Assembly (NCBI GenBank): GCA_033391075.1
Contig: JAWPMV010000001.1
Location: forward strand, 7,316,001-7,380,000
Direction of reading: 5' to 3'
DNA from: Bacteroidia bacterium
Lineage (GTDB): Bacteria; Bacteroidota; Bacteroidia; J057
Length of the DNA: 64,000 nt
In this document: positions 26,039 through 36,048 of the stretch, piece after piece
Numbering within the stretch: position 1 is the first letter of the stretch
Layout: every line of letters starts with the position of its first letter
Notes under the pieces: model-generated
Told to the model about the DNA's origin: nothing
The model's input: the letters and a program-made list of their open reading frames with translations, nothing else
The model's database searches: none
Translations under genes and position numbers: made by a program

Positions 26039-27052
26039 ATGGATAGGCAATATTCTTTCTTGGTCCTAACGGACCACGGGCTACACCATGAGCGTAATCC
26101 CATTTATAGCTTGCTCCCTCAATTGAGGAAGCATCCCCAGTGTAGCGAAGTGCATGTTGCGAGTAGAACTAATTCCAGGAATGAGAATTTCTTCCAGACT
26201 TATTCTTCCTATGTATGTGAAGTACTAGAGATAAAGGAAGGTTTCCGCTTTGATGAAAGCGGAAAACAATTTTTTGATACAGGGATTGTGCGAGAAGTTG
26301 ATTCCTATGATTGTATTCTTATGCGCCTTCCACGGCCCGTGGAGCGACAATTTATGGAGTTTGTAGCAAAACTGGATCATCAAGTGGTTTTCATCAATCA
26401 TCCTTTGGGTATAGAGGCAACCAGCAACAAGGCATTTTTGACAAATTTTCCCAAATTATGCCCCCCGATGAAACTCTGCTTTAGTATCAATGAAATCCTA
26501 AAGTTCGCCTCGAATTTTCCCATTGTATTGAAACCCCTGAAAGAATACGGAGGAAAGGGCCTCCTGAAAATTGAGCATGATTCACTTTTTGAAGGTGAAA
26601 CAGAACATCCTACCATAGACTATTTGCTCAAGCACGAATCCTACATCAATACGGAGGGATACCTTGCCATGAAATTTATGAAGAATGTGAGGGAGGGAGA
26701 CAAAAGGATCGTATTGGTGGGTAGAAATATCATGGGAGCTTCCTTGCGTCTTCCCCCGGAGGGTTCCTGGATATGCAATGTAGCCCAGGGAGGAACCTCA
26801 ATTGCAGCAGAGCTAACTCCCGGAGAGAAAGAAATTATCTGGCAGATTCTTCCCTTCCTGGAGGAGAGAGGAGTTTTTATCGCGGGGGTTGATACCTTAT
26901 TGGGAGATCATGGGAAACGAGTCTTATCAGAAATCAATACCCTGAGCGTTGGTGGTTTCCTCAACATTCAGGAGCAAAGCGGCCAGCCTGTTTTAGCGAG
27001 AACGGTTCAAAATATCATTGATTATGTCCATCAAAAAAGTAGAAATAGATAA
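26039..27052 (+). CDS. GshB-like ATP-grasp ligase 2
   Basis: A 337-residue paralogue of the protein at 23358 over its full length: LVLTDHGLHH opening, INHPLGI...SNKAFLTNFPKLCPPM matching NNPLNI...SKAYLLNFKKLCPPM, K165, GGKG (171-174), GDKRIVLVG (DKR 221-223) and VDTLLGDHGKRVLSEIN (D285, E299, N300). All ATP-grasp residues seen in ligase 1 are kept, so both should be active. Two paralogous ligases in one cassette suggest sequential addition of two different units, or of the same unit at two positions. The 3' end overlaps the hydrolase gene by 29 bp. Confidence 0.85.
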   Translation: MDRQYSFLVLTDHGLHHERNPIYSLLPQLRKHPQCSEVHVASRTNSRNENFFQTYSSYVCEVLEIKEGFRFDESGKQFFDTGIVREVDSYDCILMRLPRPVERQFMEFVAKLDHQVVFINHPLGIEATSNKAFLTNFPKLCPPMKLCFSINEILKFASNFPIVLKPLKEYGGKGLLKIEHDSLFEGETEHPTIDYLLKHESYINTEGYLAMKFMKNVREGDKRIVLVGRNIMGASLRLPPEGSWICNVAQGGTSIAAELTPGEKEIIWQILPFLEERGVFIAGVDTLLGDHGKRVLSEINTLSVGGFLNIQEQSGQPVLARTVQNIIDYVHQKSRNR

Positions 27053-28007
27053 AGATATTTCCATGATTCTGAAATTTGATCTTGAGCAAACCCCCAGGCA
27101 GTCCATTAGACATTACTGGTTAAAGATCATTTCGGATGGATTGGGCAGTCCCATTTGTGTTCCTGTAATGGTCGCCAGGGGAAAAAAAGACTTCCCCATT
27201 CTGGGTCTTACTGCGGCGGTACATGGAAATGAATTAAATGGGATTCCTGTGATTCAGCGCCTGTTTAATGAGATAGACGTAAGAGAATTAAAGGGCACAA
27301 TTGTCGGTATTCCCGTTGTGAATATTCCCTCTTTCACCCGAAAGAAAAGAAGATTCAACGATGGAGTCGATCTAAATCATATTATGCCTGGTAAGGTGGA
27401 TGGAAATGTAAGCGAAGTATATGCGCACAGGTTTATAGAACGCCTTGTAAAGCATTTTGATTATCTGCTGGATCTGCATACGGCCAGTTTCGGACGCATC
27501 AATTCCTATTACATTCGAGCAGACATGAAGCATCCCATTACCCGAAAATTGGCATTGTTGCAAAATGCGCAGATCATCGTTCACAATCCACCTTCAGACG
27601 GGACCCTCAGGGGAACTGCAGAATCCATGGATATTCCTGCGATTACGCTTGAAGTAGGAAATCCAAATACCTTCCAGAAGAAACTCATTCGTAGCGGGGT
27701 CGAAGGAATCCATAATGTTCTTTCCTACCTGGAAATGACCGAAGATGAAATCGAACAACCAGAAAAGGAAGCGGTGATTTGTAAACGTTCTTATTGGATT
27801 TATACCGACACAGGAGGATTACTTACAATCCCTGTAAATCTTACGGATCATGTCAAAAAAGGAGATTTAATTGCTAGTCTTAGAGACGTTTTTGGTAACC
27901 TCAGCCGAGAATATTTTGCTCCCGAAGACGGTGTTGTAATTGGAAAAAGTATTAGCCCAGTGAATCAATCCGGAGGAAGGATTTTGCATTTGGGAGTTTT
28001 GAAGTAG
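27024..28007 (+). CDS. AstE/AspA-type zinc hydrolase (succinylglutamate desuccinylase / aspartoacylase family)
   Basis: A 327-residue protein from the ATG at 27024, inside the end of the upstream gene. Zinc ligands are visible: H67 and E70 in AAVHGNELNG and H152 in DLHTASFG; the substrate-carboxylate region is NIPSFTRKKRRFNDGVDLNH, and E210 in TLEVG is the probable general base. A C-terminal beta domain (about 255-327) ends in GRILHLGVL. Family members remove N-acyl or N-succinyl groups from amino acids, or trim carboxy-terminal amino acids. In a cassette with amide ligases it would release, edit or recycle the product. The overlap with ligase 2 implies coupled translation. Confidence 0.87.
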   Translation: MSIKKVEIDKDISMILKFDLEQTPRQSIRHYWLKIISDGLGSPICVPVMVARGKKDFPILGLTAAVHGNELNGIPVIQRLFNEIDVRELKGTIVGIPVVNIPSFTRKKRRFNDGVDLNHIMPGKVDGNVSEVYAHRFIERLVKHFDYLLDLHTASFGRINSYYIRADMKHPITRKLALLQNAQIIVHNPPSDGTLRGTAESMDIPAITLEVGNPNTFQKKLIRSGVEGIHNVLSYLEMTEDEIEQPEKEAVICKRSYWIYTDTGGLLTIPVNLTDHVKKGDLIASLRDVFGNLSREYFAPEDGVVIGKSISPVNQSGGRILHLGVLK

Positions 28008-28051
28008 ATATAGCGCAATATTTAAAGATCGAGCGTAAAGCTAAAAAGAAA

Positions 28052-28079
28052 CTGCACTTCCCCGGGAGGAGAAGTGCAG
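28052..28079. terminator. hairpin between convergent genes
   Basis: CTGCACTTC (28052-28060) pairs perfectly with 28071-28079 across a 10-nt GC-rich loop. It lies between the ends of the zinc hydrolase gene and the convergent giant surface-protein gene, so it can stop either transcript; no long T-run follows on the plus strand. Confidence 0.6.
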
Positions 28080-28126
28080 CAAATCACAATACGCATACAT
28101 CTATAATAGATTCTCTTGAGTCGTCA

Positions 28127-31100
28127 TCAATTGTCGAGGATGTAGACCCGCTCGGCTTTCACCCAATTGGCGCTTTGAGCACCCAGGAAGTACAAGCCTT
28201 CGGCCAATCCATTGATGTCTAACTCTATATCGTTTCGTCCAACTTCAAGCAGGACGGTTTTCTCTAATACTCTTTGGGCAGCTCCATTGACCAGGCTGAT
28301 GGTAACTTCCAGCGGTTGACTCACGACAAACTCAACATGGAGGATATCATCCTGACGTAAGGGAATCGGATAGACATTGAATTCCAGTAATTCTCCATCC
28401 ACTTTCTCAAATTCAATCACCACTACATTGGAGAATTGCTGACTGTTGTCCTCACCGATGGCTTTCACCCGATAGTAATATTTAGTTTCTACCAGTCCTG
28501 TATCCAGGTGTGAATATGTCCTCGGATCAGGCGTATCTCCCAGAGAAGCTTGAGTATTGATCTCCTCAAAGATGATACTATCAACAGATCGTTCGAGTAT
28601 GTATTCCAGCATGTCGTTTTCAGATGAAATCGTCCATTCCAACAATACATCATCTCCCACAATCATTCCTTCCAACCAGAGGTCTGGTGCATTCGGCATT
28701 GGGATTTCCCCAGCACAATTACACATTCCGTCTTCTACATCATCAGTCGTCATCGGATCTCCATCATCACAGGCTGTTCCGGCAGGTGGACAACTAGCCC
28801 CTACACAATTACAGTTCGCATCGAACATATCATTGAAGGTAGTCGAGTCCCCATCATCACAGACGGTTCCCAGCGGAGGACAAGGCTCACCGACACAATT
28901 ACACATGCCATCTTCCATGTCATTGATGGTGGTCGAATCGCCATCATCACAAGTCGTTCCAACAGGAGGACAAGTTGCTCCCACACAATTACAGTTTCCA
29001 TCAAACATGTCATTGAAGGTCGTACTGTCACCATCATCACAAGCTGTTCCCAGCGGAGGACAAACTTCCCCTACACAATTACAGAACCCATCTTCCATAT
29101 CATTGATGGTAGTTGAATCTCCATCATCGCAGCTAGTGCCCATTGGAGGACAGGGGGTTCCGAGACAGTTACAATTTGCATCGTACATGTCATTGGTAGT
29201 CGTCGAATCTCCATCATCACAAGTGGTACCTTCCGGCATACATGGATAGGTGATATTCTTGAGGATCCTCGGGATCAGTTGGCTCGCTTCATCATCCAGA
29301 TAAACAACTGTACCCGCACTTCCTGACTCATACCAGCTCAAGGTGAAGGGGCGGTTGTTGTCAACAATGTCAAGACAAACGCTTCCGATCAATAAGGAAT
29401 CCGGTGCAGCTGCAACAGAATCTCCCAATCCCGGTACCGCCAGTTCAATATTATATGAGGCTCTTCCTCCCGCTGGAGTTGTTACGGTTGGGAGTAGGTA
29501 AACGGGAGGATCACTGATGTTATCGGATGAATACAAAGGATTCGCCAATACATCCGGATCAAAGTCAAACATAAGGTTTGAGCTTCCCAGTTTACCCGGT
29601 CCGTCATATGCCATAAAAATATCTACACAGAAGGTGTTCCCATCTGAAGTCGGATTGCCAAAGCAGAGATCAAATTGGGTAGCCGGAGGCACTGCTACAG
29701 GAGTTCCCGCACAATTACACATACCGTCTTCCACATCATTGATCGTCATAGGATTGCCATCATCACAAGTAGTTCCTGCAACAGGACAAGGAGTTCCTAC
29801 ACAATTACAAAGACCATCGTAAAGGTCATTGAAGGTTGTTGAATCCCCATCATCACAAGTCGTACCCGCTGGAGGACAGGGAACTCCTATACAATTACAC
29901 ATGGCATCGTAGGCATCCATGGTAGTCGTTGAATCTCCATCATCACAAGGAGAGCCTACAGGCGGACAATTTGCCGCTATATTCAATCCTTTAAGGGTAC
30001 CAGCATTCAGAATAGTTGATTCATCATCCAGATAAACAACGGTTCCAACTGTTCCTGATACAAACCAATCTACGAGTACTGCCTGGGTCGTATCCAGACG
30101 GTCCAGACAAATGCTACCAATCAGGATTGAGTCCGGAGCTACTGCTACAGAATCACCAAAACCGGTTACCGCCAGTTCGATATTGAATGAACCGCGTCCT
30201 GTTGAAGGGCTCGTAACGGTAGGTGTTATATAGAAAGGAGGATCACTGATATTATCAGAGATATATACTGCATTTGCCAAAACAGCCGGATCAAAGTCAA
30301 ACATCAGGTTTGAACTTCCCAGATTACCCACTCCATTGTAGGACATATAAATGTCTGCACAGAGATTGGTGGTGGTCAAAGTTGGATTGGCAAAACAGAG
30401 ATTAAACTCAGTGGCTGGTGTTCCCGGAGGGGGTGGAGGTAATGGCGTTCCCGCACAATTACACATACCATCCTCAACATCATTTATGGTATTTGCATTT
30501 CCATCATCACAAGTCGTACCTGCGGGTGGACAAGGCGTACCTACACAATTACAATTCGCATCATACATGTCATTGCCGGTCGTTGCATCTCCATCATCAC
30601 AAGTAGTTCCCTGTGGAGGACAGGAGAAGTCATAAACGAGTGGCTTTAACGTACCTGCAATCAGAAGAGTAGCCTCATCATCGAGATAAACTACCGTTCC
30701 TATGGTACCAGACACAAACCAGTCCCAATTAACCGTTTGAGTTGTATCGAGAAGATCCAGGCAAATTCTACCAATCAGGAGGGAATCTGGAGCTACTGCT
30801 ACAGAATCTCCAAAGCCGGTAACGGCCAGTTCGATATTGAATGAGGCTCTCCCCGCAGAAGGACCCGTAACTGTTGGCGTAATATAGAAAGGAGGATCAC
30901 TGATGTTGTCAGAAACATACACAGCATTGTTAACCTGAGCGGTATTGAAATCAAACATCAGGTTGGCACTTCCCAGATTACCCACTCCATTGTAAGACAT
31001 AAAGATGTCTGCACATAGGGTAGTAGCTGTATGAGAAGCATTGCCAAAGCTGAGGTTAAACTCAGTAGCTGGTGTTCCCGGAGGGGGGGGAGGTAATGGC

Positions 31101-34100
31101 GTTCCCGCACAATTACACATACCATCCTCAACATCATTTATGGTATTTGCATTTCCATCATCACAAGTCGTACCTGCGGGTGGACAAGGTGTCCCTACGC
31201 AATTACAATTCGCATCATACATGTCATTGCCGGTCGTCGCATCTCCATCATCACAAGTAGTTCCCTGCGGAGGACAGGAGAAGTCATAAACGAGTGGCTT
31301 TAACGTACCTGCAGTAAGGATCGTAGCCTCATCATCGAGATAAACTACCGTTCCTATGGTGCCGGATACAAACCAATCCCAATTAATGGTCTGAGTTGTA
31401 TCGAGCAGATCCATACAGATTCTACCGATCAATAAAGAATCTGGAGCCACGGATACAGAATCTCCAAATCCAGTAACAGCGAGCTCGATATTGAAAGAGC
31501 TTCTACCTGCAGATGGACTGGTAACTGTCGGTGTGATATAGAAAGGAGGATCACTGATGTTGTCAGAAACGTATACAGCATTGTTTACCTGAGCGGTATT
31601 GAAATCAAACATCAGATTTGCACTTCCCAATCGGCCATCTCCATTGTAAGACATAAAGATGTCTGCACATAGGGTAGTGGCTGTATGGGAGGCATTACCA
31701 AAGCTGAGGTTAAACTCAGTGGCTGGTGTTCCCGGAGGCGGTGGAGGCAATGGCGTTCCCGCACAATTACACATACCATCCTCAACATCATTTATGGTAT
31801 TTGCATTTCCATCATCACACGTTGTACCTGCGGGAGGACAAGGTGTCCCTACGCAATTACAATTCGCATCATACATATCATTGGTCGTGGTAGAATCCCC
31901 ATCATCACAAGTGGTTCCCTGTGGAGGGCAAGAGAAATCGTAAACCAATGGACGCAAAGTGCCTGCTGTCAGGATGGTCGTTTCATCGTCAAGATACACG
32001 ACTGTCCCTACCGTACCAGATACAAACCAATCCCAATTGATGGTCTGAGTTGTATCAAGTAAATCCAGGCATACCCGACCGATCAGGAGAGAATCTGGCG
32101 CAACTGCCACAGAATCTCCAAAACCAGTTACGGCCAATTCAATATTAAAAGATGCTCTCCCTGCAGAAGGACCCGTTACCGTTGGCGTAATGTAGAAGGG
32201 AGGATCACTGATGTTATCAGAAACATACACAGCATTATTAACCTGAGCCGTATTGAAATCAAACATCAGGTTGGCGCTTCCCAATCGGCCATCGCCATTG
32301 TAAGACATAAAGATATCTGCACAAAGCGTAGTGGCTGTATGTGAGGCATTGCCAAAGCTGAGGTTAAACTCAGTGGCTGGTGTACCTGGAGGGGGTGGGG
32401 GCAATGGCGTTCCCGCACAATTACACATACCATCCTCAACATCATTTATGGTATTTGCATTTCCATCATCACAAGTTGTACCTGCTACTGGGCATGGAGT
32501 ACCTACACAAACACAATTCGCATCATACATATCATTGGTCGTGGTAGAATCGCCATCATCACAAGTGGTTCCTTGAGGAGGACAGGCAAAATCATATACC
32601 AATGGACGCAGCGTGCCGGCGCTAAGAATGGTGGTTTCATCATCGAGATAAACGACTGTCCCTACCGTACCAGATACAAACCAATCCCAATTGATGGTCT
32701 GAGTTGTATCAAGTAAATCCAGGCAAATCCTACCAATCAAGAGAGAATCTGGCGCAACTGCCACAGAATCTCCAAATCCGGTTACGGCCAGTTCAATATT
32801 AAAAGATGCTCTTCCTGCTGAAGGACTGGTAACAGTCGGTGTGATATAGAAGGGAGGATCACTGATGTTGTCAGAAACGTATACAGCATTGTTAACCTGG
32901 GCCGTATTGAAATCAAACATCAGATTTGCACTACCGAGTTTCCCATCGCCATTGTAAGACATGAAGATGTCTGCGCAAAGCGTAGTGGCTGTATGAGAAG
33001 CATTGCCAAAGCTGAGGTTAAACTCAGTGGCTGGCGTACCCGGAGGGGGTGGAGGCAATGGCGTTCCCGCACAATTACACATACCATCCTCAACATCATT
33101 TATCGTATTTGCATTTCCATCATCACAAGTCGTTCCTGCTACTGGGCATGGTGTACCTACACAAACACAATTTGCATCATACATATCATTGGTCGTGGTA
33201 GAATCGCCATCATCACAAGTGGTTCCTTGTGGAGGACAGGCAAAATCATATACCAATGGACTCAGCGTACCTGCACTCAGGAGAGTTGTTTCATCATCGA
33301 GATAAACTACCGTTCCAACGGTACCAGATACAAACCAATCCCAATTGATGGTCTGAGTTGTATCAAGTAAATCCAGGCAGATTCTTCCGATCAGAAGAGA
33401 ATCCGGAGCAAGCGCTACAGAATCTCCAAAACCAGTTACGGCTAATTCTATATTATAAGAAGCCCTTCCAGTGGCCGGACTGGTAACAGTCGGGATGATA
33501 TATACTGGAGGATCACTAATATTGTCTGAGATATAAACGGCATTATTGACCTGAGCCGTATTGAAGTCAAACATCAGGTTTGCACTTCCCAATTTTCCTG
33601 CTCCGTCAAATGACATATAGATATCCGCACACAGATTTGTTGCTGTATGACTGGCGTTGCTAAAACTTAAATTATAAGTAGTAGCAGCTGGCGCTGGCGG
33701 CGGTGGGGGTAAAGGCGTTCCCGCACAATTACACATACCATCCTCAACATCATTTATCGTATTTGCATTTCCATCATCACAAGTTGTACCTGCTGCCGGA
33801 CAAGGAGTACCCACACAATTACACATCCCATCTTCCAAATCATTGAAGGTGGTTGAATCGCCATCATCACAAACTGTATTGACTGGAGGACAAGGCGTCC
33901 CTACACAATTACAATTCGTATCATACACATCATTGGTGGTAGTCGAATCCCCATCATCGCAGACAGTACCTGCCGGAGGACAAGCGAAGTCATATACTAA
34001 AGGAGTAAGTGTTCCTCCTGTCAGGATCGTTGTTTCATCATCAAGATAGACAACCGTTCCAACGGTCCCTGAAACAAACCAATCCCAATTGATGGTTTGA

Positions 34101-35137
34101 GTAGTGTCCAGCAAATCCAGACAAACTCTACCGATAAGTAGAGAATCAGGAGCCACAGCTACAGAATCTCCAAAGCCGGTTACGGCCAGTTCTATATTGA
34201 AAGAAGCCCTGCCTGCGGAGGGACTGGTTACGGTCGGTACGATATAAAAAGGAGGATCACTGATATTGTCCGAGATGTATACGGCATTATTAACCTGAGC
34301 TGTATTAAAATCAAACATCAGGTTTGCACTTCCCAGTTTACCATCTCCATTGTAAGACATGAATATATCTGCACAAAGCGTAGTGGCTGTATGGGAAGCA
34401 TTACCAAAGCTGAGGTTAAACTCAGTCGCCGGATTTCCCGGAGGAGGGGGAGGTAAAGGTGTTCCTGCACAATTACAGAAGCCATCTTCCACATCATTTG
34501 TGGTATTTGCATTGCCATCATCACAAGCCGTACCTGCGGGAGGACAAGGAGTCCCTACACAATTACAACTTGCATCATACATATCATTGATAGTGGCAGC
34601 ATTACCATCATCACAGGCGGTTCCTTCCCCAGGACATAAACTGTATGATATGCCTTTTAAAACGCCCGGACTAAGGATAGTCGATTCATCATCGAGATAA
34701 ACGACAGTTCCGATTGTACCGGATACAAACCAATCGAGATTGATCGTTTGGGTACTGTCAAGAATATCCAGGCAGATATTTCCTATCAAGGTAGAATCGG
34801 GGGATCCTGCGATATTATCCCCAAAACCTGTTACTGCCAATTCTATATTGATAGAGGCTCTCCCTGTTGTAGGTTGACTCACATTGGGAACCAGGTAAAA
34901 GGGAGGATCAGAAATATTGTCTGACGAAAGGATTGGATTACCGACGACTGCCGGATCAAAATTAAACATCAGATTACAGCTCCCCAATTTGCCGGGATCT
35001 GTAAATGACATATATATATCAGCGCAAAACCTGCCATTAGCGGCCGTAGGATTTGCAAATGAAAGGTTTACATTTTGAGCGAATAAGCCAGATACAAGGA
35101 AGAATAGAACAAAGCCTAGTATACCTGCTTTTTTCAT
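28127..35137 (-). CDS. giant secreted repeat protein: nine cohesin-like domains, 24 Cys-rich units, T9SS sorting tail
   Basis: A 2336-residue protein from the ATG at 35137, which gives a clean signal peptide (MKKAGILGFVLFFLVSGLFAQ). Nine repeats of about 150 residues follow, each with F.L.F.N, LCADIFMSYNG, LGSANLMFDF, NISDPPFYI, SFNIELAVTGFGDS, LIGRICLDLL and VSGTVGTVVYLDDE. The strand pattern and the FDF...V motif resemble cohesin-type beta sandwiches. Between them are 24 units of about 30 residues with C..GTTCDDG......ND..D..C.C.G, probably small disulfide- or Ca-binding modules, with PPPPPP linkers. Near the C-terminus lies an FN3-like segment (APDLWLEGMIVGDDVLLEW), then a type A T9SS sorting domain (FNVYPIPL...LAEGLYFLG). 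Anchored to or released from the cell surface. Internal repeats 4-7 are nearly identical. A dockerin-like partner is encoded just upstream. Confidence 0.85.
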   Translation of the reverse strand: MKKAGILGFVLFFLVSGLFAQNVNLSFANPTAANGRFCADIYMSFTDPGKLGSCNLMFNFDPAVVGNPILSSDNISDPPFYLVPNVSQPTTGRASINIELAVTGFGDNIAGSPDSTLIGNICLDILDSTQTINLDWFVSGTIGTVVYLDDESTILSPGVLKGISYSLCPGEGTACDDGNAATINDMYDASCNCVGTPCPPAGTACDDGNANTTNDVEDGFCNCAGTPLPPPPPGNPATEFNLSFGNASHTATTLCADIFMSYNGDGKLGSANLMFDFNTAQVNNAVYISDNISDPPFYIVPTVTSPSAGRASFNIELAVTGFGDSVAVAPDSLLIGRVCLDLLDTTQTINWDWFVSGTVGTVVYLDDETTILTGGTLTPLVYDFACPPAGTVCDDGDSTTTNDVYDTNCNCVGTPCPPVNTVCDDGDSTTFNDLEDGMCNCVGTPCPAAGTTCDDGNANTINDVEDGMCNCAGTPLPPPPPAPAATTYNLSFSNASHTATNLCADIYMSFDGAGKLGSANLMFDFNTAQVNNAVYISDNISDPPVYIIPTVTSPATGRASYNIELAVTGFGDSVALAPDSLLIGRICLDLLDTTQTINWDWFVSGTVGTVVYLDDETTLLSAGTLSPLVYDFACPPQGTTCDDGDSTTTNDMYDANCVCVGTPCPVAGTTCDDGNANTINDVEDGMCNCAGTPLPPPPPGTPATEFNLSFGNASHTATTLCADIFMSYNGDGKLGSANLMFDFNTAQVNNAVYVSDNISDPPFYITPTVTSPSAGRASFNIELAVTGFGDSVAVAPDSLLIGRICLDLLDTTQTINWDWFVSGTVGTVVYLDDETTILSAGTLRPLVYDFACPPQGTTCDDGDSTTTNDMYDANCVCVGTPCPVAGTTCDDGNANTINDVEDGMCNCAGTPLPPPPPGTPATEFNLSFGNASHTATTLCADIFMSYNGDGRLGSANLMFDFNTAQVNNAVYVSDNISDPPFYITPTVTGPSAGRASFNIELAVTGFGDSVAVAPDSLLIGRVCLDLLDTTQTINWDWFVSGTVGTVVYLDDETTILTAGTLRPLVYDFSCPPQGTTCDDGDSTTTNDMYDANCNCVGTPCPPAGTTCDDGNANTINDVEDGMCNCAGTPLPPPPPGTPATEFNLSFGNASHTATTLCADIFMSYNGDGRLGSANLMFDFNTAQVNNAVYVSDNISDPPFYITPTVTSPSAGRSSFNIELAVTGFGDSVSVAPDSLLIGRICMDLLDTTQTINWDWFVSGTIGTVVYLDDEATILTAGTLKPLVYDFSCPPQGTTCDDGDATTGNDMYDANCNCVGTPCPPAGTTCDDGNANTINDVEDGMCNCAGTPLPPPPPGTPATEFNLSFGNASHTATTLCADIFMSYNGVGNLGSANLMFDFNTAQVNNAVYVSDNISDPPFYITPTVTGPSAGRASFNIELAVTGFGDSVAVAPDSLLIGRICLDLLDTTQTVNWDWFVSGTIGTVVYLDDEATLLIAGTLKPLVYDFSCPPQGTTCDDGDATTGNDMYDANCNCVGTPCPPAGTTCDDGNANTINDVEDGMCNCAGTPLPPPPPGTPATEFNLCFANPTLTTTNLCADIYMSYNGVGNLGSSNLMFDFDPAVLANAVYISDNISDPPFYITPTVTSPSTGRGSFNIELAVTGFGDSVAVAPDSILIGSICLDRLDTTQAVLVDWFVSGTVGTVVYLDDESTILNAGTLKGLNIAANCPPVGSPCDDGDSTTTMDAYDAMCNCIGVPCPPAGTTCDDGDSTTFNDLYDGLCNCVGTPCPVAGTTCDDGNPMTINDVEDGMCNCAGTPVAVPPATQFDLCFGNPTSDGNTFCVDIFMAYDGPGKLGSSNLMFDFDPDVLANPLYSSDNISDPPVYLLPTVTTPAGGRASYNIELAVPGLGDSVAAAPDSLLIGSVCLDIVDNNRPFTLSWYESGSAGTVVYLDDEASQLIPRILKNITYPCMPEGTTCDDGDSTTTNDMYDANCNCLGTPCPPMGTSCDDGDSTTINDMEDGFCNCVGEVCPPLGTACDDGDSTTFNDMFDGNCNCVGATCPPVGTTCDDGDSTTINDMEDGMCNCVGEPCPPLGTVCDDGDSTTFNDMFDANCNCVGASCPPAGTACDDGDPMTTDDVEDGMCNCAGEIPMPNAPDLWLEGMIVGDDVLLEWTISSENDMLEYILERSVDSIIFEEINTQASLGDTPDPRTYSHLDTGLVETKYYYRVKAIGEDNSQQFSNVVVIEFEKVDGELLEFNVYPIPLRQDDILHVEFVVSQPLEVTISLVNGAAQRVLEKTVLLEVGRNDIELDINGLAEGLYFLGAQSANWVKAERVYILDN

Positions 35138-35217
35138 AAAGAATGAGTTTAGAGAAGCGGTATGAATGGGGCCCGGGAACGGGCTACCCATTCATACCAG
35201 AAGCAATACAGATATTC

Positions 35218-36048
35218 TTAGGGTAGTTGGGCTGCTCTCGAGTTATTGACTCTCCAGTAGTCATTTTTATCGATCGCATTCACAATACCATCCAGATTAA
35301 GGTCAGCCTTGATTGTACCATATTGGTAGGTCTGGGCATTTTCCAATCTCCAGTGGTCGTTTTTATCCACTACATTGATAGAACCGTCCTGACTGGCATC
35401 TCCGGACCACATACACATGACTCCGTTGATGTCTCTTTGTGCCTGTCCCCCATTGTTATAAGTTGCTGTCGAGTTCAAAGTGAGATCCAGGGTAGGTTCC
35501 ACTGAGAGATCGAGGGTATTGGCACTCATTACAGAAAGGTGGTTGTAGTGAGCCACTTCTACATAATAGTCTCCATTTGGTGCAACAGGAAAAGTTACTT
35601 TTGTATCTCCGAAAGGATCGATCACGTTTCCGTCAGCTTGTAATAAGGCAACTGCAGAATCTACTTTTACAGTCGCGTTGCTTGGGTCGCGGATGATCAC
35701 TTTGATCCAATCTACGATGGCTTTCGTTCCTGTTACATTAAATGCTCCAGGATAAGCACTGGCACCCATGCCATAAGGATCTGTCGTGCTGATTAGGCTC
35801 TGAGACCTTAATTCATCTTTCATAGAACCATTGTCATAGGGTCCTTCCAAAAATACCTTTAATACTACAGCTGTTAGACCAGCCTTCTTTACAGGATTGG
35901 GAGAAAGTGAAAATTCAGGGCCGCTTATATAAGCCTCCTCTGGTGAAGGAAATCCACCATTGGAATTAGCTTTTGCAAAGACAGCCATAAGCATGGGGGC
36001 GAAGATCAAGAGAATGGCAAGTGATTTTGTAACAGGTTTTGAGAACAT
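35218..36048 (-). CDS. secreted protein with C-terminal dockerin-type calcium loops
   Basis: A 276-residue protein from the ATG at 36048, which starts a signal peptide (MFSKPVTKSLAILLIFAPML). Longer starts at 36135 and 36201 are possible. The middle (about 45-205) is a beta-rich domain without a recognised family. The C-terminal 60 residues hold two EF-hand-like loops: DASQDGSINVVD (217-228) and DLNLDGIVNAID (249-260), each followed by KND.WR. That is the duplicated F-hand pattern of type I dockerins. It lies 80 bp upstream of the giant cohesin-like gene on the same strand, so the two are likely one transcript and may bind each other outside the cell. Paralogous dockerin proteins elsewhere in the genome are likely. 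Confidence 0.78.
   Translation of the reverse strand: MFSKPVTKSLAILLIFAPMLMAVFAKANSNGGFPSPEEAYISGPEFSLSPNPVKKAGLTAVVLKVFLEGPYDNGSMKDELRSQSLISTTDPYGMGASAYPGAFNVTGTKAIVDWIKVIIRDPSNATVKVDSAVALLQADGNVIDPFGDTKVTFPVAPNGDYYVEVAHYNHLSVMSANTLDLSVEPTLDLTLNSTATYNNGGQAQRDINGVMCMWSGDASQDGSINVVDKNDHWRLENAQTYQYGTIKADLNLDGIVNAIDKNDYWRVNNSRAAQLP

Noticed and set aside
28700-34600. Regularly spaced near-identical DNA repeats that might look like a CRISPR or satellite array
   Set aside because: They are coding repeats in one long open frame of a secreted protein, with domain-length period and no short unique spacers.
28557-34700. Several plus-strand open frames of 60-230 codons inside the giant gene
   Set aside because: They repeat at the period of the minus-strand domains and read as antisense copies of the Cys-rich units (Ser/Pro/Val-rich, no signal or motif).
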